From assembly GCA_017857395.1 (NCBI GenBank), contig JAFMDF010000050.1, forward strand, positions 1-41,017: a DNA stretch of 41,017 bases, given 5' to 3'. This DNA is from Bacteroidota bacterium (GTDB taxonomy: Bacteria; Bacteroidota; Bacteroidia; Chitinophagales; Saprospiraceae). A program made the position numbers and the translations under genes. This document shows positions 9,137 through 16,759 of this stretch, piece after piece. The notes beneath the pieces were generated by a model. It made no database searches. It was not told the DNA's origin and worked only from the letters and a program-made list of their open reading frames with translations. The stretch's first letter is position 1. Each line of letters begins with the position of its first letter.

Positions 9137-9501
9137 GAAATAAAAGCTATAGACTAATTTTTTTGAATGTAAAAGCTTTTATGTTTAGTTGGATGTTTGG
9201 TATAATCGAAAAGTACAATATTTTTTTAAAATGCTACTGAATTATTCGATTAAATCCCGTTGATTTTAGATTAATCTCCCATTGGAAATCGCGTAGTTAC
9301 TTCTGCTTTTGAGGTAAACAGATTACATGATTAGGATTAGTGAAAGTTGTTTGAATTTAAGCGCTTGGAGAACTCCTATCTTTTGGAATTTTAATAAGCA
9401 GGGGAAGGATTTTAAATCAGCTAATTGGGTGCTAAAATTTTTAGTCATTTCAACAGATACAAAATCATAAGCAACCAAAAAAGGAAGTTACATAAAATAG
9501 T

Positions 9502-9703
9502 AGGGTTTTCTTATAAAAATGATTTTACAGGAAATCATGTTGAAAACGTGAAAAATACTGGGTCGAAGTTGCAAACTTCGACCATCGGCATCGAATTTCA
9601 ATCCAACTTTGGAGCCGATATTCGAAGATTGTATCTTCGAGTCGATATTTTTCAAGTCTTTGACTTAATTTTTTAGGTACTGAGATTTTTATAAGAAAAC
9701 CCT
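9502..9703. repeat. 202-bp inverted-repeat element with nested hairpins
   Basis: Perfect 19-bp terminal inverted repeats (9502-9520 and 9685-9703) enclose several hairpins. One has 10-bp arms reading GGTCGAAGTT and AACTTCGACC. One joins ATCGGC to GCCGAT. One is TCGAAGAT-TGT-ATCTTCGA, and an outer pair is TGAAAAATA/TATTTTTCA. The sequence CATAAAATAG occurs just outside both ends (9491-9500 and 9705-9714), like a target duplication. A third copy of the terminal repeat at 9714-9733 pairs with the right end. It has no coding capacity and may be a MITE-like element. Confidence 0.6.
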
Positions 9704-9728
9704 TCATAAAATAGAAGGTTTTTCTTAT

Positions 9729-9772
9729 AAAAAAGTGAATAGCAATAAGTAAAAAAACTTATCACTATTCAC
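9729..9772 (-). terminator. Rho-independent terminator of the secreted basic protein gene
   Basis: On the minus strand a hairpin with 8-bp outer arms (GTGAATAG/CTATTCAC, 9735-9742 and 9765-9772) and a 6-bp inner stem is followed by six T. It begins 15 nt after the stop codon at 9787. Confidence 0.75.
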
Positions 9773-9786
9773 CCAACTTTCCACTA

Positions 9787-11463
9787 CTAATTATTTTTTC
9801 GTTTCACCGTCTTCTTTGTTGTTCGCTTCACAGCCGTACGTTTAGTAGGCGTCCGCTTAGTAGAAGTTCGAGGCACTACCTTTGGTTTAGTAATCCGCTG
9901 CTTACTCTTATTCCAAGTCCGCTGATGATAATCTCTTGCTCGATCAATCCGCTTAATGTCCGTTTTTTTAGGGCTTGTTTTTCGGATAGTTGTTTTTCTT
10001 TTATCCGTTCGTTGAATCGTTGTTTTCCCATCTGTTTTTTTGATAGTCGTTTTACGGTCTGTTCGCCGATTGGCATCACTCTTAATAGGTGGATTCGTTC
10101 GAGTCGCTTTACGGCTCGATTTTTTAATAGGCTTATTCGATTTTTTTGGATTAATATTTGGATAACGCAAACTATTGTCCCGCAAATAAGTTTTTTGGTC
10201 AATTTTTCGGTTAGGATTATCTCGATTGTAAGTCCGTCGAGCCGTCTCTAATCTACCAAATTCTCGAATGCGCTCTACCCTATTATTTTTATTAGTTAAC
10301 CAATCATTGGTAATTACCGCCCGATTTTTGTCACGCCAATTATTAACGGATACCCGAACAGGACTATTATACCTTCGAGGCGCATAATTGACATGGCGCA
10401 CAAAATGATTCGTCAAATGTGGGTAATAATAATGGTGATGAGGATGATGGAAATACCAATTCGTAAAATGAAAAGAAGGTAATCGAATAAATACCGCTAC
10501 CCTATTCGGCCGAAAATAAAACCCCCAATCCCACCATAAAGGATAAGGTCGCCACCGAGGTTGGGCATACCAACTTGGATAACCATACCAATAAGGATAA
10601 TGGTAATAATGATGTTCTACCGTAGTAACCCTTTCGTAATCTTCTTCGGGTTCGGCATAATAATATAAATCATCGTCGGTTTCTGGTTCATAATACAATT
10701 CATCATAGCCATTTTCTTTAGCAAATTCCTCAGACGCATCCTTTAAGTTGGCTAAAGCCTCAGGGTCATTTTCTAAATTTTCTTGCCATTGTTGCAATTC
10801 TGCTTCATTCTGTCGATTGACTTCAATACTTAAACTATCCGATTGTTTTATCAACCAATCAGGTTCTTTTTGATATAAATCACCTACCAAAATGGTCAAT
10901 TGGATATTATCTGTTAGCAAACTCAATACTTCTGGCAATTCAATTAATTCCCGTAAACCAGTTTGTACTTTCGGCGAAAATTCATTGAGCACCGTTTCAA
11001 ATGCGCCTTTAGCCGACTGGTTTAATTGGTCAATTTGCACCAATAAGTCATAATGATTTTGCCCTGCCTCCATTGCTCGTTCGTGAATAATGGCCGGATA
11101 ATTTTGCAATACTTTTTCAATGTTTTTTTTCTTTTTATTCCCTTCAAAAACCAAGCGGTTGACCAAATCGGGATACCTCGTTAAATCCCAGATTATTTGT
11201 TGCGTCGCCTTCTCTTCTTGTTCTAATAAAGCTTTAAATTCCGTACTTGTTTTTTGTTGAATTCTTTTTAGTTTTATCAACGCCTGTGGGGAAGATGCCG
11301 TTTCTAAAATAGTTAAACGCGTTTCTTTAGGATATAGAACTAAGGCATCAATGACCTCTCGGTCTTCCTCGAATATTTGGGCTAATAGTTCTTTTTCTTC
11401 TTGGGCAACTGCGGAATTAATTAACAGTATTAACCCTAAAAAAGCTAACAGATATTTTTTCAT
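9787..11463 (-). CDS. Secreted protein with aromatic/His-rich centre and basic Lys/Arg/Thr tail
   Basis: The 558-residue protein begins with a clear signal peptide (MKKYLLAFLGLILLINSAVAQ). Residues 22-230 are predicted helical, with recurrent phrases such as YPKETRL, YPDLVNRL, YPAIIHERA and LPEVLSLLTDN, then an acidic stretch (about 225-280). Residues about 285-375 are very rich in Tyr, Trp and His. From about 400 to the end the protein is strongly basic, with imperfect Lys-Thr-Thr/Arg-Thr-Asp repeats ending in TKRTAVKRTTKKTVKRKNN. The layout recalls DUF3300-type proteins, but I cannot confirm that family. The tail could bind polyanions such as DNA or LPS; this is inference. It follows the DUF2202 gene by 96 bp on the same strand and may be cotranscribed. 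Confidence 0.8.
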   Translation of the reverse strand: MKKYLLAFLGLILLINSAVAQEEKELLAQIFEEDREVIDALVLYPKETRLTILETASSPQALIKLKRIQQKTSTEFKALLEQEEKATQQIIWDLTRYPDLVNRLVFEGNKKKKNIEKVLQNYPAIIHERAMEAGQNHYDLLVQIDQLNQSAKGAFETVLNEFSPKVQTGLRELIELPEVLSLLTDNIQLTILVGDLYQKEPDWLIKQSDSLSIEVNRQNEAELQQWQENLENDPEALANLKDASEEFAKENGYDELYYEPETDDDLYYYAEPEEDYERVTTVEHHYYHYPYWYGYPSWYAQPRWRPYPLWWDWGFYFRPNRVAVFIRLPSFHFTNWYFHHPHHHYYYPHLTNHFVRHVNYAPRRYNSPVRVSVNNWRDKNRAVITNDWLTNKNNRVERIREFGRLETARRTYNRDNPNRKIDQKTYLRDNSLRYPNINPKKSNKPIKKSSRKATRTNPPIKSDANRRTDRKTTIKKTDGKTTIQRTDKRKTTIRKTSPKKTDIKRIDRARDYHQRTWNKSKQRITKPKVVPRTSTKRTPTKRTAVKRTTKKTVKRKNN

Positions 11464-11559
11464 TGTTCTTAGTTTTTGATTATCAATTTTAGGAATGAAA
11501 TATAAAAATGAAATATAAATAAGTGCTACAATTTTGATTGAAGCTTTTTATTGCATTCC

Positions 11560-12210
11560 TTATTTAGAGCCAACTTTACCTTTTCGATGTTGTCGTTTTT
11601 TCATTTTTTTGGGACAATTACAGTCTTCCATACGCCCTTTTCCATTCATTTCTTTAATGATTTGTCGGAATTGTCTTTTTTCCAGAAATACGGGTTCATA
11701 GTCAAATCCATGTTTTTTAATATTTCTATGAATTGCACGCAAATGGTTTTTAGACCCTTCTAACAGAGAATTATACACCAAAATCAAATCTACATTTTGC
11801 GTATGGGTAAGGTATCTTTCTAAATCGGCAATATCATACTCTTCAAAATTGGCTGCCAAGGTCAGCGAACTTTCCAAGGTCATCGTACCACCTTCAAAAA
11901 AGCGGTCATACATAATATTCAGTTCTGGATAGTTATAAAAACCGTTGTAATTTTTAGGAACAGGTATGCCATATTTTTCATAAATGACCAATAAATGCTC
12001 AAAGTGCATTTTTTCGGATTTGGCAATATTTTCAAAAATAGATAACTCCCATTTGTCAGATAGTTCGACATAAATATCGTGCGCCAATCTTTCCTCATCA
12101 TAGAGGTAATTGAGGTCATCTACTTCGGTAACTGACAATTGTTCAATTTGTGTAAATCCTGTACTAAAAGAAAAGGCTGCGATACAAATTATTAAACCTA
12201 AAATCTTCAT
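11560..12210 (-). CDS. Secreted ferritin-like DUF2202 protein
   Basis: I chose ATG at 12210, which gives a 216-residue protein with a signal peptide (MKILGLIICIAAFSFSTGFT). The frame is open for 21 more codons, but those would overlap the promoter. DUF2202 features are LYDEERLAHDIYVELSDKW (E39/E40, D45), NIAKSEKMHFEHLL (E66, H69), the GGTMTLESSLTLAANFEEYDIADLE block, and the closing NHLRAIHR. These proteins adopt a ferritin-like four-helix bundle, and the Glu/His residues suggest a metal site. The function is unproven. The basic, Cys-containing tail (CNCPKKMKKRQHRKGK) is unusual. A tandem operator pair lies 63-97 bp upstream (12273-12307), with a TTTTG -7-like element 33.5 bp from the proximal site centre, so it is an inferred Crp/Fnr target. 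Confidence 0.88.
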   Translation of the reverse strand: MKILGLIICIAAFSFSTGFTQIEQLSVTEVDDLNYLYDEERLAHDIYVELSDKWELSIFENIAKSEKMHFEHLLVIYEKYGIPVPKNYNGFYNYPELNIMYDRFFEGGTMTLESSLTLAANFEEYDIADLERYLTHTQNVDLILVYNSLLEGSKNHLRAIHRNIKKHGFDYEPVFLEKRQFRQIIKEMNGKGRMEDCNCPKKMKKRQHRKGKVGSK

Positions 12211-12272
12211 GTTATTATTTTTAATCAATGAATGATACCCACAAAATTCAGGTAAAAGGGATTTGAATGACA

Positions 12273-12307
12273 TGACATTTATCAGATGAGATCCATGAGA
12301 TTTATCA
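12273..12307 (-). promoter_or_regulatory. Tandem Crp/Fnr-type operator pair, DUF2202 promoter
   Basis: Sites are TGACATTTATCA (12273-12284) and TGAGATTTATCA (12296-12307), with an 11-bp spacer. The proximal centre is 68.5 bp from the ATG at 12210 and 33.5 bp from the first T of TTTG in a minus-strand GAATTTTG (12242-12249). Confidence 0.75.
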
Positions 12308-12321
12308 CCAAGACGGGCTAC

Positions 12322-12387
12322 TAATAAAAGTCACTAGCGACCGATGATAAAAGTCACCAGAAAAAGATGGAAAGGAATATAGCTTTG
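12322..12387 (+). promoter_or_regulatory. Tandem Crp/Fnr-type operator pair plus -7 element, mla promoter
   Basis: Sites are TAATAAAAGTCA (12322-12333, one mismatch) and TGATAAAAGTCA (12345-12356), with an 11-bp spacer. TAGCTTTG at 12380-12387 is a perfect -7 element; its TTTG begins 33.5 bp after the proximal centre. The mlaE ATG follows at 12410. Together with the DUF2202 pair this puts four sites in 84 bp. Confidence 0.75.
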
Positions 12388-12409
12388 ACTAAAAAAACAG
12401 GAAACCTCT

Positions 12410-13201
12410 ATGATAAAAATATTAACACAAAGCACTCAATTCAAAGAAATCAAAGACTTCTTTGAAGAAATAGGACAGATTTCCTTATTTACTACTCGCT
12501 TCTTTCGAGAAGCGGTTAACCCACCTGTGGAATGGAAAGAGCTCTTTCGACAATGTTATATCATTGGCAATCAATCTCTTTTTTTAGTAACCGTTACAGG
12601 GTTTATTATGGGCTTGGTATTGACCTTACAAGTTCGGCCAACGATGTTAGAATTTGGCGCAGAATCTTATATGCCTTCCATGGTAGGTATTTCTATTATC
12701 CGAGAAATTGGTCCGATGATAACCGCCTTGATTTGTGCTGGAAAAATTGGGTCAAGTATGGGCGCAGAATTAGGTTCAATGAAAGTAACTGAACAAATAG
12801 ATGCCATGGAAGTATCTGGCACCAATCCTTTTAAATATTTAGTAGTCACTAGAGTATTGGCTTGCACTTTAATGTTGCCTCTATTGGTCATTGCTGCTGA
12901 TACCGTTGGCTTATTAGGGTCTTTTTTTATTGAATATACAAAAGGAGCGGTAACCCCTGTTTTGTTTTTTAATAAAGTATTTATGACTATAGAATTTGGC
13001 GATTTACTGCCTTCCACCATCAAATCTTTTTTCTTTGGATTGGTCATCGGTATCGTTGGGTGCTATAAAGGCTATACGTCTAAAAAGGGAACAGCAGGAG
13101 TAGGAACAGCAGCGAATTCAGCGGTGGTAGTGGCTTCTTTGATGGTCTTTTTAGTGGATTTAATCGCCGTTTTAGCAGCAGATATTTTTTATGACTTATG
13201 A
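12410..13201 (+). CDS. mlaE: Phospholipid-transport ABC permease MlaE
   Basis: The 263-residue inner-membrane permease belongs to the MlaE/Ttg2B family. A membrane-parallel N-terminal segment precedes the first helix (LVTVTGFIMGLVLTLQVRPT). The conserved core is SMVGISIIREIGPMITALICAGKIGSSMGAELGSMKVTEQIDAMEVSGTNPFKYLVVTRVLA, and the family's GCYKGYTSKKGTAGVGTAANSAVV segment lies near the end. With MlaF and MlaD it moves phospholipids between inner and outer membranes. The ATG has a purine-rich AGGAAA ribosome site and overlaps the mlaF start as ATGA, so translation is coupled. A tandem Crp/Fnr-type operator pair and a perfect TAGCTTTG -7 element precede it, which would be an unexpected control for this operon. 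Confidence 0.93.
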   Translation: MIKILTQSTQFKEIKDFFEEIGQISLFTTRFFREAVNPPVEWKELFRQCYIIGNQSLFLVTVTGFIMGLVLTLQVRPTMLEFGAESYMPSMVGISIIREIGPMITALICAGKIGSSMGAELGSMKVTEQIDAMEVSGTNPFKYLVVTRVLACTLMLPLLVIAADTVGLLGSFFIEYTKGAVTPVLFFNKVFMTIEFGDLLPSTIKSFFFGLVIGIVGCYKGYTSKKGTAGVGTAANSAVVVASLMVFLVDLIAVLAADIFYDL

Positions 13202-13974
13202 TAAAACCAACTAACATATTGTCCAATCACCCAAAAATAGAAAAAGGGAAAGCTTTAATTGAAATTAGAGATGTACAAAAATCTTTTGGGGATAATCATG
13301 TCTTGCGAGGATTCAATTTAGATTTATACGAAAAGGAAAATTTAGTAATAGTAGGCAAGTCAGGTTCTGGCAAATCGGTATTGATAAAATGCTTTGTTCG
13401 ATTGGTCGAAATGGATTCAGGTTCCGTAAAAGTATTAGGTAAAGAAATTTCAGAATTGGGCCAAAAAGAGTTAGATGAACTCCGCACCGAAGTAGGCTTT
13501 TTATTTCAAGGAAGTGCTTTATATGACTCTATGACCGTCAGAGAAAATTTAGAATTTCCTTTGCGCCGACATCCAGATAAATTAAGAGGAGAAAAGGTAG
13601 AAGATTTAGTCATAGAAGCTTTAGAAAGTGTAGGTTTGGCACATGCGATTGATTTAATGCCCGCAGAATTATCGGGCGGTATGAAACGAAGAATTGCCCT
13701 AGCAAGAACGATTATTTTACGGCCAAAAATCATCCTATACGATGAGCCAACGAGTGGTTTAGACCCGATTACTTCTAAAGAAATTATTCAACTCATTTTA
13801 GATATTCAGCAAAAATACAATACCGCCTCCTTAATCATTACCCACGATATGGATTGTGCTAGAGTCATTTCTAATCGAATGGTTATTTTAAGAGATGGTA
13901 TCAATTATGCAGAAGGCACTTATGCCGAATTGGTTCAATTGAAAGATCCTAAGGTACAAGCATTTTTTAAATGA
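13198..13974 (+). CDS. mlaF: Phospholipid-transport ABC ATPase MlaF
   Basis: This 258-residue ATPase has Walker A GKSGSGKS (residues 53-60), Q-loop Gln104, signature LSGGM (158-162, followed by KRRIALAR as in MlaF proteins), Walker B IILYDE (178-183) and the D-loop SGLDP. The switch His is in IITHDMD. It drives MlaE with MlaD in the envelope lipid system. Its ATG overlaps the mlaE stop by four bases. After its stop a 150-bp gap with a 24-bp inverted repeat separates it from mlaD, which is longer than the other spacings and suggests an insertion between the two genes. Confidence 0.94.
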   Translation: MIKPTNILSNHPKIEKGKALIEIRDVQKSFGDNHVLRGFNLDLYEKENLVIVGKSGSGKSVLIKCFVRLVEMDSGSVKVLGKEISELGQKELDELRTEVGFLFQGSALYDSMTVRENLEFPLRRHPDKLRGEKVEDLVIEALESVGLAHAIDLMPAELSGGMKRRIALARTIILRPKIILYDEPTSGLDPITSKEIIQLILDIQQKYNTASLIITHDMDCARVISNRMVILRDGINYAEGTYAELVQLKDPKVQAFFK

Positions 13975-13979
13975 GACGG

Positions 13980-14107
13980 GTTGCGAGTTACGAGTTGCGG
14001 GTTTAATAGTGCAAAGGTTTATTTTAATCGGAAGTACTTATAATAAGATGATTACTGAAATTTTAAACAAATTTTCTTCATCTAACCCGCAACTCGTAAC
14101 TCGCAAC
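13980..14107. repeat. 24-bp perfect inverted repeat between mlaF and mlaD
   Basis: Arms at 13980-14003 and 14084-14107 are exact reverse complements around an 80-bp spacer. Each arm is built from short direct units of the type TTGCGAGTTACGAG. The left arm starts six bases after the mlaF stop, and the right arm ends 17 bases before the mlaD ATG. In RNA it could form a long-range hairpin that alters mlaD expression. Confidence 0.85.
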
Positions 14108-14124
14108 TCGCAACAAAAATTATC

Positions 14125-15210
14125 ATGGAAAAACAAACTTCAAATACCATCCGATTAGGCATTTTTGTAACCATTGCCATCTCCTTATTTATAGCAGCTA
14201 TTTATTATATCGGTAATCGACAAAACTTATTTGGAACAAGTTTCCGAATTACCACCGTTTTCAATAATATCAACGGTTTGCAAACAGGTAATAATGTGCG
14301 CTACAATGGTATCAATGTTGGTAGTGTCGAAGCGATTTTCATCGAAAGTGATTCCACGGTTCGAGTAAATTTGGCACTCCAAGAGGAAATGAAAAATTTC
14401 ATTAAATCGGATGCAACGGCAACGATTGGTTCAGATGGTTTGGTGGGAAATATGTTAGTGAATATTAATCCAGGAAAAGGCGGTTTATTACCTGTCGAAA
14501 ATGGTGGAGAAATTGCCTCCTTTACTCGAATTGACCCAAATGACCTATTAAAAACATTAGGCAATACCAATGAAAATATTGCTATTCTGTCTTTAAATTT
14601 ATTGGAAATTACCGAAAAATTGAACGAGGGACAAGGGACTTTACCGATGTTAATTAGGGATGACCAAATGGCAAAAAATGTGCAAACTGCTTTGTTGAAT
14701 TTGAATAAAACGAGTCAAAATGTACAGGAGATGACCCGTCAAATGCAAACTTCCGTTGAGTCTGTTTTAGGTGGAGAAGGGATGCTGGGATATATACTAA
14801 AGGATACTACCTTTATGTATAATCTAGCCCAATTTACGGGACGATTAGATACCCAATTAATCCTCAAAACCGAACCGCTTATTATTAACTTAAACCAGTC
14901 TAGCGAAGCCATCTTAGCGGCGAGTACTGAATTAAAAAAGGTGATGGAAACAATGAATGAAGGGGAAGGAACCGTAGCAACTATGCTTAATGACACCGCA
15001 AGTGCTGCTGACATTAAAACAATTTTACATAATGTAGAAGAAGGAACCGCCAAATTTGATGAAAATATGGAGGCCTTAAAGCACAATTTTTTATTTAGAC
15101 GGTATTTTAAGAAGCAGGAGAAGGCTCGGAAGAAGGCAGCAAAAAATCAAAATAAAAACGAAAAGACCTCTCAATCAATCACTTATAAAAATAATAAGGA
15201 TATACTTTAG
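14125..15210 (+). CDS. mlaD: MlaD-like MCE-domain protein
   Basis: The 361-residue protein has a short cytoplasmic start, one N-terminal membrane helix (RLGIFVTIAISLFIAAIYYIGN) and an MCE domain at about 38-115 (FRITTVFNNINGLQTGNNVRYNGINVGSVEAIFI...ATIGSDGLVGNMLVNINPG). A long predicted helical region follows to about residue 330, with two similar stretches (EGQGTLPMLI near 170 and EGEGTVATML near 280). It ends in a basic tail. It should be the substrate-binding ring protein of the Mla transporter, anchored in the inner membrane and reaching into the periplasm. It is longer than E. coli MlaD (about 180 residues), as is usual in Bacteroidota. No MlaB or MlaC gene follows. Confidence 0.92.
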   Translation: MEKQTSNTIRLGIFVTIAISLFIAAIYYIGNRQNLFGTSFRITTVFNNINGLQTGNNVRYNGINVGSVEAIFIESDSTVRVNLALQEEMKNFIKSDATATIGSDGLVGNMLVNINPGKGGLLPVENGGEIASFTRIDPNDLLKTLGNTNENIAILSLNLLEITEKLNEGQGTLPMLIRDDQMAKNVQTALLNLNKTSQNVQEMTRQMQTSVESVLGGEGMLGYILKDTTFMYNLAQFTGRLDTQLILKTEPLIINLNQSSEAILAASTELKKVMETMNEGEGTVATMLNDTASAADIKTILHNVEEGTAKFDENMEALKHNFLFRRYFKKQEKARKKAAKNQNKNEKTSQSITYKNNKDIL

Positions 15211-15368
15211 CTTACTTGGATTAACTGCATTCAGGCTTACCGTTGAACATAAAAACTTAAATATTAGAAATTACGCCTGATAAAACCAATCCTTTCCGAA
15301 TGACCGCAATAATTGTGGGTGTATTTGAATATAATTAATTCCAAGCGAGTTTAAATTTTAATTTCACA

Positions 15369-16610
15369 ATGAGCAAACCTAATTCTATAAAAAAACAACT
15401 ACCTAAAATTAGAAAATATGTAATTGAAATTCTGGAAAAAAATGCGGACAGAAGCATTTATACCACTATAGGTCGATTGTATAGAGTAGAGCAACATATT
15501 CGAACTATATTGTTAGAAGAAAACCTATCCACCGAAGAAAAAGATATGGTTTTTTTAACATTATATGCTGCCACAATTGAATTATCGAATAATAAAATAA
15601 AAGTTTTTGACCTTGAAAAGATAGAAAAATATATTGAAGACACCAATAAAAAGATATGCAAAAAATTTTCACTTGCTGACGAAGTCAAGGAAAAATTGGA
15701 TGCTATCATTAAGCAGTCTATACAACTTCAGCCAGCAACCTTACGGGAAGCTAAAATAATCATAGATGCTGATTTGATGGAATTTTCAGGAGATAAAGGA
15801 CGAGAGTATTTAAAGCAGGCATATGAAGAGATGGTGTTAAGGGACTTTGAGCTACCTCAATCTAACTGGTATGATACGTTGATTGCATTGACCAGTAATA
15901 TAAAAACATCCACCACTTATGGGAAAAAGCATATAGAACCTAAACTGGAAAAACTAAACAAAAGACTTAGAAGAGAGAAAAAGGAACTAGCAAATAGGAC
16001 TTCCCTATTATTAAAAAAAGAATTTAATATTAGTGAGTTAGAAATTAAAAAACTTAAAAAAGATATTAAAGAAACCAAGGATCGAGACGAAAGAGGCATA
16101 CAGACTTTGTTTAAGACGACCATCAAAAACCATTACACCTTGAATGAAATGGTAGACAAGAAGGCAAGTATTATGATTACAGTTAATTCAATTATTTTAT
16201 CACTGGTTATGGGTGGACTAATTGGAACGTCAGATAATATCACTATTTCTTCATTGCCGATTTTGGGTTTAAGCCTAACTAGTATTTTCTCAATTATATT
16301 TGCCATCATCGCTATACGACCAAACTTGACTCAAGGAGACTTTACAGAAGAAGAAGTTAGAAACAAAGAAGGAAATTTACTTTACTTTGGTAATTTCCAT
16401 AATATGCATTATAGAGATTTTGAGTGGGGGTTTTTACAAATGCTTAGTGATAAAAATCATCTATATGGTTCAATGATTCGGGATTATTATTATCAAGGAG
16501 TTGGATTGAATAGAAAATATAAATATATACGCTTTTCTTTGACTATTTTCTTATATGGTTTGGGAGGCTCATTTATAAGTTTCTTGTTTCTTCGTTCTTT
16601 GGCTAATTAA
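15369..16610 (+). CDS. Pycsar-effector-like (PycTM, DUF5706) membrane protein with degenerate HD-like N-terminus
   Basis: Residues 243-413 match the PycTM domain: ERGIQTLFKTTIKNHYTLNE, then VDKKASIMITVNSIILSL with helix 1 (about 268-286), helix 2 (about 293-316) ending in AIRPNL, and then LLYFGNFHNM. The segment LYGSMIRDYYYQGVGLNRKY leads into helix 3 (386-410). Residues 1-190 align by eye with the HD phosphohydrolase domain that precedes PycTM in many Bacteroidota proteins. However, the usual YHN..H and AAWFHD positions read IYTTIGR and AATIEL, so the metal ligands appear lost, and only the distal DADL (133-136) remains. Residues 190-240 are a charged coiled coil. Known PycTM effectors act in anti-phage defence when activated by cCMP or cUMP. 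No PycC cyclase gene adjoins, so an immune role is unproven. Confidence 0.8.
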   Translation: MSKPNSIKKQLPKIRKYVIEILEKNADRSIYTTIGRLYRVEQHIRTILLEENLSTEEKDMVFLTLYAATIELSNNKIKVFDLEKIEKYIEDTNKKICKKFSLADEVKEKLDAIIKQSIQLQPATLREAKIIIDADLMEFSGDKGREYLKQAYEEMVLRDFELPQSNWYDTLIALTSNIKTSTTYGKKHIEPKLEKLNKRLRREKKELANRTSLLLKKEFNISELEIKKLKKDIKETKDRDERGIQTLFKTTIKNHYTLNEMVDKKASIMITVNSIILSLVMGGLIGTSDNITISSLPILGLSLTSIFSIIFAIIAIRPNLTQGDFTEEEVRNKEGNLLYFGNFHNMHYRDFEWGFLQMLSDKNHLYGSMIRDYYYQGVGLNRKYKYIRFSLTIFLYGLGGSFISFLFLRSLAN

Positions 16611-16759
16611 CTACATAAAACATTTATCAAAGTTTCCGGAAAACAGGCGAGAACAGAGCGCATCACGTCCATGCTTCTAAACGTTTCAGGGCGCATACAC
16701 AAACCATTATTAGGATAAAAAAATGTAAAAGCTAGTGTAGATTTCATCTTGATACTATT

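Larger units (their letters stand above)
9137..9786. other. Repeat-rich gap without a credible gene
   Basis: The first 360 bases show no gene or clear motif. The rest holds nested inverted repeats (9502-9703) and a terminator (9729-9772), described separately. Small open frames here overlap the repeats and look spurious. Confidence 0.5.

Noticed and set aside
9876-10251. Overlapping open frames on both strands within the secreted basic protein
   Set aside because: They are side effects of the repetitive Lys/Arg/Thr codons; no ribosome site, promoter or domain.
12532-13047. Alternative frames inside mlaE
   Set aside because: They overlap a fully conserved permease gene and encode nothing recognisable.
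13980-14107. CRISPR-like repeats between mlaF and mlaD
   Set aside because: It is a single inverted pair of short tandem units, without regular spacers or cas genes.
6803-16610. A complete Pycsar operon formed by the cyclase and PycTM genes
   Set aside because: They are over 6 kb apart, on opposite strands, with mla genes between, and the cyclase has the TPR-AraC layout rather than that of PycC.
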